NCBI GenBank assembly: GCA_963728925.1
Contig: CAVSMB010000009.1
Location: 75,423-139,422, forward strand
Direction of reading: 5' to 3'
Origin: JBBPZA01 sp963728925
GTDB taxonomy: Bacteria; Actinomycetota; Thermoleophilia; Solirubrobacterales; Solirubrobacteraceae
DNA length: 64,000 nucleotides
The translations under genes and the position numbers were made by a program. Under the pieces are notes generated by a model. That model was not told the origin of the DNA and made no database searches. It was given only the letters and a program-made list of their open reading frames with translations. Within the stretch, counting starts at the first letter, position 1. Every line of letters starts with the position of its first letter. This document shows, piece by piece, positions 42,222 through 50,916 of the stretch.

Positions 42222-42286
42222 CACAGCGACCGCTACCGGCCCGACTGTCCCAATCACTATCCCAAGGCGCCCCCCGAACACCGCTA

Positions 42287-43476
42287 GTGGTTCGTCCTGC
42301 AATTTTGTTGTCTTGTGTAGGTGGTTCGCTGGGTGGCCGGAAGTCTTTGCCGACGTGTTCGGCGAGGATGGAGGTCTGCGATGGGCGTGGTGCGGCGGAT
42401 CGAGCTGTCGGTGGGGGACCGCGAGGAGCTGGTGGGCGTCGTGCGCGCGGCGAGTTCTGAGGTGCGGATGGTCGAGCGCGCGCGGATCGTGGTGTGCGCC
42501 GGCGAGGGCCTGAAGGGCGAGGAGATCGCCCGGCGGGTGGGGTGCTCGAAGCCGACGGTGGTCAAGTGGCGCGGGCGCTACGCGCGAGCGGGGATCGACG
42601 GGCTGCGCGACGCGCCGCGTCCGGGGCCGCCGCTGACGCACGGCCCCGAGACCAGGGCGCTGCTGATCGCCAAGGCATGCACCCGCCCGCCGGCCACGCC
42701 GGAGGGCGCGCGCCAAGAGCGCTGGACCTATGAGCAGCTCGGGGCGGCGGTCGGGATGTCGGGCTCCCAGGCGCACGTGATCCTTCAGCGCGCGGCGATC
42801 AAGCCGCACCTGACCGAGTACTGGATCATGAGCGACTTCTCCCAGCCCGAGTTCGAGGAGCGCTGCGCGGCGGTCTGCGGGCTCTACGTCGACCCGCCCA
42901 CCAACGTGCTGGTCGTCTCGATCGACGAGAAGACCGGCATCCAGGCCAAGGCGCCGACCAAGCTCGACACGCCCGCGGGCCCCGAGCGGCCGGCGCGGCG
43001 CGAGCACGAGTACACGCGCAACGGCACGCAGTGCCTGTTCGCGGCGCTGAAGGTCCACGTCGGCGAGGTGCTGGCGATGGCCTCCAAGACCCGCAACCGC
43101 TTTGACCTGATCCGCTTCCTTGACCAGCTCGACTCAGATCAGAGCTGCCCGCCGTGGAGGGCCAGCAGATCGTCGCGATCAGCGACAACCTCTCCACCCG
43201 TGGCACCCAGGAGGTCCAGGACTGGCTCAAGGCGCACCCGCGCTGGAGCTTTCAGTTCACGCCGACCCACGCCTCCTGGCTCAACCAGGTCGAGATCTTC
43301 TTCTCGATCCTCTACCGGCGCCTGCTCAAGCACGGCATCTTCACCAGCGAGACTGACCTCGCCGAGCAGATGCTCGCCTTCATCGAGACCTACAACCAGA
43401 CCGCCAAGCCGTTCAAGTGGACCTACGCCGGAAAGGTCCTCGAAGCATGAATCAACGAATCAGCAGGACGAACCAC
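42287..43476 (+). mobile_element. IS630-family insertion sequence
   Basis: 1,190 bases bounded by perfect 14-bp inverted repeats, GTGGTTCGTCCTGC at 42287-42300 and its complement at 43463-43476. Each is flanked by TA (42285-42286 and 43477-43478), the target duplication expected for IS630/Tc1 elements. It contains one transposase gene, broken by a 5-bp duplication. Confidence 0.9.
42381..43450 (+). pseudogene. IS630 transposase, frameshifted
   Basis: The first 250 codons from ATG 42381 contain an HTH (KGEEIARRVGCSKPTVVKW) and the first catalytic Asp in VVSIDEKTGIQAKAP. The remainder, in another frame from about 43154, carries the second Asp (IVAISDNLSTRGT) and the Glu (SWLNQVEIFFSILYRRLL). 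The break is a tandem duplication TCAGA-TCAGA at 43134-43143; removing one copy restores LDSELPAVEGQQ. A full-length enzyme would be about 355 residues. Confidence 0.88.
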
Positions 43477-43519
43477 TAGATCCAGCGTTCATGGGGCATC
43501 CGGCACATCCTGTGCCGTG

Positions 43520-43577
43520 CTCGAAGACCGTTGATCGGGTAACCCCCGATCCAGGGTTCGAATCTCTCCCCCGCCGC
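43520..43577 (+). pseudogene. 3' part of a tRNA-Ser (CGA-like), integration-site remnant
   Basis: The sequence contains an anticodon-loop-like CTCGAAG followed by ACCGT, a long variable arm (ATCGGGTAACCCCCGAT), a T arm GGGTTCGAATCTC and a 3' acceptor CCCCCGCC with discriminator G, matching the class II tRNA-Ser pattern. The 5' half does not pair with it and is unrelated DNA. A GC-rich terminator-like hairpin follows. It is a likely att-site remnant; the isoacceptor is provisional. Confidence 0.65.
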
Positions 43578-43589
43578 TGAGCGTCTTGA

Positions 43590-43613
43590 GAGGCCCGCCC
43601 GCGCGGGCCCCTC
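43590..43613 (+). terminator. Terminator-like hairpin after the tRNA-Ser remnant
   Basis: GAGG-CCCGC and GCGGG-CC-CCTC pair with a two-base bulge around a CCGC loop. It lies 13 bases behind the tRNA 3' end, as expected for the original tRNA terminator. No strong T-run. Confidence 0.45.
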
Positions 43614-43747
43614 ACGTTGGATGCTCCGACTTCGTCTGCGGCCGGCGACCGCTCACACAGCCTCTCCCGTGTAGGTGTGCATGATGGCGTCGGGGTCCAG
43701 GCCGGTCGCCTGCGCGTCGGCGGTGACATAGGAGCGGCGGGTGTCGG

Positions 43748-44446
43748 TCAGCCCGCCGCGGCGGTGATGCCCTGCACGATCAGGCTGAAGCCGACCGCGC
43801 CAACGACCCAGCCCATGACCCGCATGCCGTTGGCGTTGAGCCGGGTCGCAAAGCTGGCCACCCGCTTGGCCGTCTCCTCGGGTTGCAGCAGATACCCGAC
43901 GAGCGGCACCTCGACCAGCAGGAACATGATCGCGTTGAACAGCACGATCAGAAAGAGCTGCTCGGCGGTGCTGTAACCGCCGCTTGACATGTCACCGAGT
44001 GCGAGCAGGTAGAACGGTCCCGGCAGGTTGATCGCAGCGCCAACGACAAACGCGATGCGCGCGTTGGCACGGTCGAGATGGCGCCCGGCCCACGAAGGCC
44101 CCTGTCCGTGCTCGCGTCGGCGCGGGCGACGGCTGCGCCAGCGATCCAGCAGCGCGGCGCCGCGCGTTGACGCCATCAGCCAGGCGAGCAGCAGTGAGCC
44201 CAGGCCCGCCGCGATCGAGGTGCCGGGACTCGGGCTCGACGCGGTGCTGCTGAGCACCGAGTCACCGTCATTGAAGGCACCCAGGACGAAGATCCCCGAG
44301 CTGACGCTCGCGATCAGCCCACCCACGTAGAACGCCGTGAGCAGCCTTCGGGGCGCGGGCCGCGAGATCATGATCGCCACGCACGCGATCAGCGTCGGGA
44401 AGACCGCCGCCACAAACGCAAGAAGAACGATGTGACCCATCACCAC
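43748..44446 (-). CDS. GAP-family (Sap-like) polytopic membrane protein
   Basis: A 232-residue protein with about six membrane helices. Helix pairs at the N-terminus (LLAFVAAVFPTLIACVAIMI) and after a basic cytoplasmic loop (RWRSRRPRRREHG) match the GAP/sulfolipid-1-addressing protein layout. The motif GAAINLPGPFYLLALGDM is characteristic. Mycobacterial members affect glycolipid export; the substrate here is unknown. ATG or GTG within the first two codons at about 44446. Confidence 0.75.
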   Translation of the reverse strand: MVMGHIVLLAFVAAVFPTLIACVAIMISRPAPRRLLTAFYVGGLIASVSSGIFVLGAFNDGDSVLSSTASSPSPGTSIAAGLGSLLLAWLMASTRGAALLDRWRSRRPRRREHGQGPSWAGRHLDRANARIAFVVGAAINLPGPFYLLALGDMSSGGYSTAEQLFLIVLFNAIMFLLVEVPLVGYLLQPEETAKRVASFATRLNANGMRVMGWVVGAVGFSLIVQGITAAAG

Positions 44447-45728
44447 ACATCCTCACCGACGCAGCGGCCACGACGACCCTGAACGCCCAGCACCCACGCC
44501 CAGGTTCGCCGCGTGATCCAATCCGGCGATCCGGGTGCGGCGCACGCCAAGCATTCCTCGCTGGTCACCGCGTGCAGGTCGTCGAGCACGACGACCAACT
44601 CGCGCAGCAGCGCGGCGGCCGTCCAGGAACTCGTCGACCGCTGCGTCGACGGGGCTGCCCGCCACGCCGAGCCGTCGCAGCGCACCCCGCCCTAGTTTCG
44701 CAGCACGAGTCCCTCGCGGCCACCCGCGCGGCCCGGAGCGGCCGTCGGGCGTTGGCGTTGCGATCACAGACGGAAGCGCACGCTTCGCCGTAGCCGGACC
44801 GTTACGAGGACCCCCTCGGCCGCGGACGAGACGCCGATGACCGACGCCCCGGGCATGCAGAGCATCCGATTGAATGCGGTGGTGACGCGCACGTCGTCCT
44901 CCTGGGCTTGCTGCGTACCTCACTAGCCACCAGCCTGCCGCCGAGGGCGGCGGCGCGTCCCTCGCGATCTGCGCAACTTCCGCGAGATTCCTCAGCCGAC
45001 GAACGCCCCGCAACAGCGCGCCGAACGCGGCCTTTCAGGCCGCCACATCACCACCAAACGGCGAGGAGACCCAGAAAAAGGCGTACGACCCACGCGCCTG
45101 GGGCAAGCGCGCCGAAACCGCCACGGCCGCCCGCGTGACCGAGGCCTGCCAGCTATTCGGGTCTGCGGGGCGGTCACTGGCAGCGTGACCTCACCACGAG
45201 CAGACTGCGTCAGCCGCTCTCGCTGGCAAGCAATCACCCCGCCGCAGGCCTGACCTATGCCCGAGATCCCGGCTCGGACGACTAACGAGCGCCCGGTCTG
45301 CGGAAGGGGAAGTCCGAAGAGGGCCGGGGCCGCCACCACGCGTCCAGGTGGAGCCGGTCAACAGAACTCGTTGGAACGAAGGCAGGCGCCTCGCCGCGCC
45401 CGGAGGTGACTGCTGCTTTCGCGTGACAGCGAGCGTCTCGTTGGCAAGTCCGGGACGCTCGCTCGGGACGACGTCCGAGCACCCCGACTGATTCGTAGCG
45501 CGCTTCCGCATCGCCAGGGCGAAGCGAAAGTCCGCGTGACCGCGTCGCAGGCGCTCCCGACTCGTCTCTCTATGAAGAAGGGCGGGTTGTCAATGGCGGT
45601 GGTGGTGTGGGGTTGGGTCCTGCGGGTTGCGGGTGGGCGAGCGGCGCTCATCTCTCTATGGCCTGCTCAGCGGCAGGACCAGGCGACATTGGAGGCCGGC
45701 TCCGAGGGCTCAAGTCCAAAAAGGGCCG
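44447..45728. other. 1.28-kb interval without a convincing gene
   Basis: Many short frames, none with a reliable domain. On the minus strand near 44590 a frame reads ELVVVLDDLHAVTSEECL, reminiscent of the Walker B region of LuxR/MalT-type ATPases, but it is isolated and stops soon. CTCTCTATG occurs twice (about 45565 and 45654). The right part is probably the non-coding end of the neighbouring IS110 element. Confidence 0.4.
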
Positions 45729-46775
45729 TCAGGCGGCCAGACGAAAAGTGGAGCCTCCCGGGGCGGGCGTGAAGGGTTGGTTGGTGGTGAGCATGTGCCA
45801 GATCGCTTCGGTGAGCTTTCTGGCGATGTCGATCTGGGCGACCTTGGCGCCGCGCTGGCGGCCGAGGCGGCGCTTGTTGCGCTGGTAGCGCTCGGCGTAG
45901 GCGGGGTGGCGGAGCGCGTGCATGGTGGCTTCGAGCATCGCCCAGCGCAGGTACTTGGGACCCTGTTTGGTCAACGGGCCGCGGCGGTCGCGATCGCCGG
46001 ACTGATTCACGCGTGGGCAGAGCCCGGTGTAGCCGCAGAGCTTCTTCGCTGACGGGAAGCGGCGGATGTCGCCGATCTCGGCGGCGATCGTGAACGCCAG
46101 CACCCAGCCGATCCCGGGAACCGTCAACAGCAGCGGGACGTAGGGGTGATCGGCGCCGCCGGCTCGCAGGTCCTTGTTGATCGCGTCGATCTGGGCGTCG
46201 AGGTCGCCGATGAGCTCCAGACTGGCGTCGACGGTGCCGCGCCACGGCTGCGGCACGTCGAGGCGGTCCAGCAGCTCGCGGCCGGCGACGCCGAACAGGT
46301 CGCTGACCGGGCACGGGTGCCCGAAGGTAATCAGCGTCGCGTGGATGCGGTGCTTGAGCATCGAGCGGTGCTTGACCAGATGCATCCGAAAGCGCGCCAG
46401 CTCGCGCTCGCGCCGCACGCGCGGGTCCGGCAGCCAGATCTCCGGTACCAAGTCGCGCTCGGACAACACGGCCAGCACCCGCGCGTCGATCTTGTCGGTC
46501 TTGCACGCCAGCGGCGCCAGCCCCTTGACCTTCGCGGCGTCGGCGATCAGGACATCCCAGCCGAGCTCTTCGAGGCGGTCGTGCACGAACCGCGCGCCGG
46601 TCATCGACTCGATCACCGCGCGCACCGGCCGCTCGTGTCGGCCGACCCGGCGCGCCAGGCCCACCAGCCCGTCGGCATCCGGCGGCGACGCGAACTCCTC
46701 GACGATCTCACCACCCGCCGACAGCAGGCAGACGTCGATCTTCCGACGACTCAGATCCAATCCAGCGTGCAACAT
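45729..46775 (-). CDS. IS110-family transposase (copy 2)
   Basis: A 348-residue DEDD transposase different from copy 1. It has GLDLSRRKIDVCLLSAGGE, VIESMTGARFVHDRL, KTDKIDARVLAVLSERDL in the RuvC-like domain and LLTVPGIGWVLAFTIAAEIGD with RRGPLTKQGPKYLRW in the C-terminal domain. The residue usually given as catalytic Ser after KQG is Pro-Lys here, so activity is uncertain. Complete frame with ATG at 46773-46775. Confidence 0.88.
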   Translation of the reverse strand: MLHAGLDLSRRKIDVCLLSAGGEIVEEFASPPDADGLVGLARRVGRHERPVRAVIESMTGARFVHDRLEELGWDVLIADAAKVKGLAPLACKTDKIDARVLAVLSERDLVPEIWLPDPRVRRERELARFRMHLVKHRSMLKHRIHATLITFGHPCPVSDLFGVAGRELLDRLDVPQPWRGTVDASLELIGDLDAQIDAINKDLRAGGADHPYVPLLLTVPGIGWVLAFTIAAEIGDIRRFPSAKKLCGYTGLCPRVNQSGDRDRRGPLTKQGPKYLRWAMLEATMHALRHPAYAERYQRNKRRLGRQRGAKVAQIDIARKLTEAIWHMLTTNQPFTPAPGGSTFRLAA

Positions 46776-46916
46776 GAGAACGGGCCTCCTCGCGCTCGCT
46801 CCTCGATAACACGCTCAGCGTGGCACCGAGGAGGCCCTCCTTCATGGCAGTCCAAGGCGAGAGCGGCCGAGTCCCAGCCCAGGCGCTCGCAAATCTCGCA
46901 AAGCAGGAGCGAGGAC

Positions 46917-47459
46917 TTAGTTCGACGGTAGCGGCACGTCGAGAATGACTTCGATGGTGTCGCGCACCTTGAGCGCGCCCATCATCCCCCGATAGGGCTT
47001 GATGCCCCACTCGCTCTGGGTCACGGGCAGCGTCCCACGGACGCGGCCGTCGGCCGCCGCGGTGAGCTCGAAGCTCGCCGGCCGCCTCGTACCCGCGAGC
47101 TCGAGTTCGCCGTGAGCGGTCAGTGCACCGTTTCCGGGCTCGACCGCAGTTGAGCGGAAGACAATCGGCCGTCCCTTCAGGATCTTCTCGTTGATGGTCT
47201 TGCGGATGTCGCCACGGTCCTTGTCGGTGAGTGGCTTAACCCCATGCAACCCATCGCGCACCTGCAGTGAGCGAGGGTCCGCGTCGAGTTGGACAGCGGA
47301 GAGCGTCCCATCCTCGCGGACCTCAGCCCCCGCCTCCCACTGCCCGACATCGATGATCAGGTCGTGGCCGACCTTCTGCGCGATCCCCTCTCGGTACGTG
47401 CGTACCTGCAACGTTCCGTCGTCGCGGCCGACCCTATGCGTGCCAGCTAGAAACGCCAC
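46917..47459 (-). CDS. YceI-family protein
   Basis: A 180-residue beta-barrel lipocalin-like protein predicted to bind isoprenoid-type lipids. It has GTHRVGRDDGTLQVRTYREG, KVGHDLIIDVGQW, LDADPRSLQV, KILKGRPIVFRST and SEWGIKPYRGMMGALKVRD, an ordinary YceI pattern. There is no signal peptide, so this copy should be cytoplasmic, unlike many proteobacterial homologues. The start is GTG at 47457-47459. Confidence 0.85.
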   Translation of the reverse strand: MAFLAGTHRVGRDDGTLQVRTYREGIAQKVGHDLIIDVGQWEAGAEVREDGTLSAVQLDADPRSLQVRDGLHGVKPLTDKDRGDIRKTINEKILKGRPIVFRSTAVEPGNGALTAHGELELAGTRRPASFELTAAADGRVRGTLPVTQSEWGIKPYRGMMGALKVRDTIEVILDVPLPSN

Positions 47460-48079
47460 AGCGCGATCGTATCGCTAGCAACGCCCGCGGCTGTGGTGCT
47501 TGTCGCGCAACGCGATAGCGGTGCGGGGGACGGACCAGAGTGGTGTCCCCCATGAATCCAGCACTCTCGCCGTGCGCCGGCCGGATTTCACGCACCCTAG
47601 CGACGAAACTCGCCCACGCGTCACGCAGCAGACAGACGGGCGTCTCGGATGGGACCGAGTCCGCCCGCCCTATCTGCCTCAGCTCTACTCCGGCGTCCGA
47701 GCCGGCCTGGCTCATGCCCGTTGGCCTTCTGGTCGCGCCGGGCGATCATCAATCACCAGCCTCCGGCACGTCCGCTACGTCACTGTGCGTAGCCACGGCA
47801 AGGCGTTGGATCTCGTAGTGGAGGGTGAGGAATCGCTGTCCGGCCAGGTGGAAGCTGTGGTCTGTCTTCAGCCCGGAACGTGCAGTAGGCGCGCGAAGGT
47901 GACGGGCGGGCCGTGTCTGGGTGTGAATGGTGATGGTGAGGCCGCGTTCAGGGTCGTGGCGGCGGTGTTGGGCGCTTCCGCGGAAGCGTCGTGGGCTGCG
48001 CGGGCTCGTCTGCGGGCAGCGGTGATCGCGGCCGTGGCCGGGAGTGCTGGTTGATCGTGTGGTCGGCTGCTGGGTGCGG
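47460..48079. other. 620-base interval containing a possible gene fragment
   Basis: On the minus strand about 47749-47856 a frame reads SFHLAGQRFLTLHYEIQRLA and ends VADVPEAGD-stop, with the composition of a genuine C-terminus. Its 5' part would have been replaced by the IS1380 element to its right. The rest shows nothing convincing. Confidence 0.35.
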
Positions 48080-49426
48080 TCAGCCGGCGGCGGGGAGCGT
48101 TTTGAGCTTGTGGAACGCGGCGAGCAGCTCGGCGGCCCATGGCCAGTCGTGTTGGAGGCGGAGCTTGCCGCGTCGTCCGTGGAACGCGAGCCGTCCGGCG
48201 ACGTGCAGCAGTCGGTAGCGCAGCCGTTTGGGCTCGGCTTTGGCGAGCTCGCCGTCGAGCAGCAGCGCTTGGGTCCAGACGAGCAGGTCGTGCGCGAGCA
48301 TGACGATCTCCAGCCACGCCTCGTTGAGCGCGAACGCCTTGAACGGGAACTTCGCCAGGCCGGTGTCCTTGTCGTCACGGATGCGGTCCTCGACATGGGC
48401 GTGCTGGCGGTGGCGGCACTCGATGGTCGCGACGTTCTCGTCGGGCTGGTCGGTGAGGATCGCCTGGAAGCGGTAGCCGTCGTGGTCGGTGAAGCTCAGC
48501 TGCGCGCCGGGATGCGGGCGCTCACGCCGAACGATCACTCGCGAGCCCTGCGGCCAGGAGCCCAGCTCAACGCTGTCGGTGATCTCCGCGACCTCGCCGT
48601 TCTCGCGCTCCGAGCCGTCCTGCGCGAGCGCCGCAACCCAGGCATCCGCGGGGATCTGGAGGATCGCTTCGCGGACCGGCTCGGTCAGCTCGTAGCCGAC
48701 CGAGAAGCGCAGGTCCGCCTCGCGGCAGTAGTCGACCAGGCCGTGCGTGGCGCCGGCGGAATCGGCGCGCACGAGGATCTCGATCTGCTCGATCTGCTCG
48801 GTGGGGATCTGCTCGAGCGCGCGGTCGAGCACCGTGATGTGGTCGGCGGCGGTGTTCGCGCCGGCGTTCCCCGGCCGCAGCAGACCCGCGAGCGCCTCGC
48901 GCGTCTCGTCGGCGTAGGCCTGCAGCGGGTGAAACCCGTAGCCGCCCTTGTAGTTCCCGGCCGCCTGCTCCTTCTCCGAAGGCGCGCTGATCAGCGTCGC
49001 GTCGACGTCGATCGTCAACCGCTCGGGCGCGCCGTGCAGCTCCCAGAAGCGCTCGCGCGCCCGCGCGTGAGCGGCACGCAGCGCGTCCAGCAGCGCCGGG
49101 TCGGCGGCGATCCGGTCGATCACCCGGAACGCGGTCGAATCCGACGCGACCGGCCCGAACAGCGCCTCCTGGTCACGCACCGCCCCGAGGTCGGACACGC
49201 ACTCGCCGCCGTCGGCGAGCATCACCGCCAGATCGCGGATCACCCGCCCCGGGTCATGTCCGCGACGGCGCTGCTTGATCGCGGCCAAGCGCAGCGACAG
49301 CGCCTTCGTCAGCCCCAGCTTGTCGGCTGCCTGCGCCAGCAACGCGCTGCCTGCGTGCGACACCAACCCGGCTCCGTCCGCCGTGACTTCTACGGTTACC
49401 GGGCGTTCATCGCGCATCACCTTCAA
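48080..49426 (-). CDS. IS1380-family transposase
   Basis: A 448-residue transposase. The N-terminal domain has VTADGAGLVSHAGSALLAQ; the DDE core has LTIDVDATLISAPSEKEQA (Asp), ILVRADSAGATHGLVDYC (Asp) and RQHAHVEDRIRDDKDTGLAKFPF (Glu). The middle KGGYGFHPLQAY block is typical of IS1380. Complete frame, ATG at 49424-49426. Ends of the element could not be placed confidently. Confidence 0.92.
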   Translation of the reverse strand: MKVMRDERPVTVEVTADGAGLVSHAGSALLAQAADKLGLTKALSLRLAAIKQRRRGHDPGRVIRDLAVMLADGGECVSDLGAVRDQEALFGPVASDSTAFRVIDRIAADPALLDALRAAHARARERFWELHGAPERLTIDVDATLISAPSEKEQAAGNYKGGYGFHPLQAYADETREALAGLLRPGNAGANTAADHITVLDRALEQIPTEQIEQIEILVRADSAGATHGLVDYCREADLRFSVGYELTEPVREAILQIPADAWVAALAQDGSERENGEVAEITDSVELGSWPQGSRVIVRRERPHPGAQLSFTDHDGYRFQAILTDQPDENVATIECRHRQHAHVEDRIRDDKDTGLAKFPFKAFALNEAWLEIVMLAHDLLVWTQALLLDGELAKAEPKRLRYRLLHVAGRLAFHGRRGKLRLQHDWPWAAELLAAFHKLKTLPAAG

Positions 49427-49494
49427 GGTGAACCTCCAAGCTCGGGATCAAGGACCTTCAGCAAGCCCAAGGATCCCTGCTCAGCCGGACGTTT

Positions 49495-49521
49495 CCGCGC
49501 CCCCGCCTAGCGGGGGCGCGG
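49495..49521 (-). terminator. Perfect 12-bp hairpin downstream of the glycine-zipper gene
   Basis: CCGCGCCCCCGC (49495-49506), loop CTA, GCGGGGGCGCGG (49510-49521). It begins 14 bases after the stop of the minus-strand membrane-protein gene. The perfect stem with a three-base loop suggests an intrinsic terminator even though no T-run follows. Confidence 0.6.
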
Positions 49522-49535
49522 CCATTATGCGACCG

Positions 49536-50783
49536 CTACTGCACGCTCGGGGTCAGCTCGCCTTCGGCGACGTAGACGAAGATGCGTTCCTGGAAACAGA
49601 GCAGCTTGAGAACGGTCAGGGCGTGTCTCTCGCTGTCGACGGAGCTCAGGTAGTGGCCCGTAAATGCGAGCTCGGTTCGCGACGTCAGTACAAAGTCGTG
49701 CTCACCGGCGTTCTGGGGAAGGAGGGTGGCGGTGAAGTTGGCGCTTGGGATCGGGAAACCGACGCTCACATAGCCGCGGCCCTCGTGCCTGAAGCTCGTG
49801 TAGATGCCGACGTAGATCGGCTTGCCCGAGTCCGCGTAGGTCCGGATCCAGCCCCGGATGTCGATCGCCTCGTTGCCGTCCAAGGCGATCGTGTCGATCG
49901 TGCTGATCATTCCCCCGCTGGGCCTCTTCGATGTTGGACGGGATCGCGGCCTGTCCGAGCGGCTGCGCGACCAGCAACTTGAAGATCTCGTATCCGGGCT
50001 TCATCCAGCGCCGCCACTCGGGGATGATCGAGAGCTTGAAACGGCTGGTGTGCTCGTAGAACTCGCGGATCAGCGGGTGCACCCGGCCCGGGTCGAAGGT
50101 CGGCCCGTTCAAGCTGTCGAGCGAGGCGAGAATTCCGACGTCGGGCGGATTGCGGCGGAAGGTGCCGCCCCGGATCTTCGCGAGCTGCTCGACGTAATCG
50201 GCGCCGACGAACCGCGAGCGCGCCTCGAATGGCACGACATATCGCAGCTCCGCCGCCGGTACCTCCTCGGCCATCACGCGGACCAGGGGCCGATCACGGT
50301 AGGCGATCGCGGCGGCCACGCGGTAGACGATCGCCACCGCCGCTGCCACCAGCGCAGATTCGAGACCGGCGTCGAGAGCCTGGAACAGAGCGCCCAGCGC
50401 GGCGCCGATCAAGAGCCCGAGGGCCGCCTTCCCCGGGCGTAGACCGAGCAGACCGAGGAGTGCACCGCTGATGATCGCGGTGAGCAGGAGCTCGTCGGGT
50501 CCGTAGATCAGACCCAGCAACCAGTGAACAGCGCCATCAGCAGAGCGCTGCTGAAGATGCGCTGCCAGAGCGGCTTGATCTCGCCGACGCTCCTGCTCAT
50601 GGTGGTGATCACCTCGGCGGGTGCGTACACGGCGGCACCGACCACGGCGCCCACGCCGGCCCCGACCCCGTCGATCGCAGCACCCAGCACGGCGCCCGAC
50701 GCAGCGCCCAGCGCTGTTCCCCAGACCGCCGCGTCGCGGAGCCGGCCGGAACGGCTCCGCCTGCGCCCGTCCGGATCCGCCAT
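49536..50783 (-). pseudogene. Glycine-zipper membrane protein with unknown C-terminal domain (two frameshifts)
   Basis: About 415 codons in three frames. The N-terminus, from ATG 50783, has a glycine-zipper stretch (GTALGAASGAVLGAAIDGVG). The middle frame has further membrane segments (LLLTAIISGALLGLLGL, AALGLLIGAALGALF) and a soluble region (RFVGADYVEQLAKIRGGTF, RVHPLIREFYEHTSRFKLS, PEWRRWMKPGYEIFKLLVA). The last frame has IDIRGWIRTYADSGKPIYVG and RGYVSVGFPIPSANFTATLL. Joins need one missing base near 50520 and one extra G in a G-run near 49912. Coding character is continuous, so it may be intact in the organism. I do not recognise the family. Confidence 0.7.
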
Positions 50784-50840
50784 GCCCGGGAGTATCGCCG
50801 CATCCTGATCGCCGGCTGTCGATCTCGTAGGATCGGCGCG

Positions 50841-50916
50841 ATGGAGGAAAGGGGGACCTGGCGGTCACCCTGGCGCGCGGTGCTGAGCACCCGGTTCTGC
50901 CCGGACACCCGATTAG
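50841..50916 (+). pseudogene. Start of a gene cut by the IS701 insertion
   Basis: ATG at 50841 opens a frame EERGTWRSPWRAVLSTRFCP that runs straight into the left inverted repeat of IS701 at 50917. It is divergent from the glycine-zipper gene. Too short to identify; it may not be a gene. Confidence 0.3.

Noticed and set aside
44440..44685. Minus-strand VVVLDDLHAVTSEECL, similar to a LuxR/MalT Walker B
   Set aside because: Isolated motif of a dozen residues, no P-loop or HTH nearby, frame ends quickly; probably chance.
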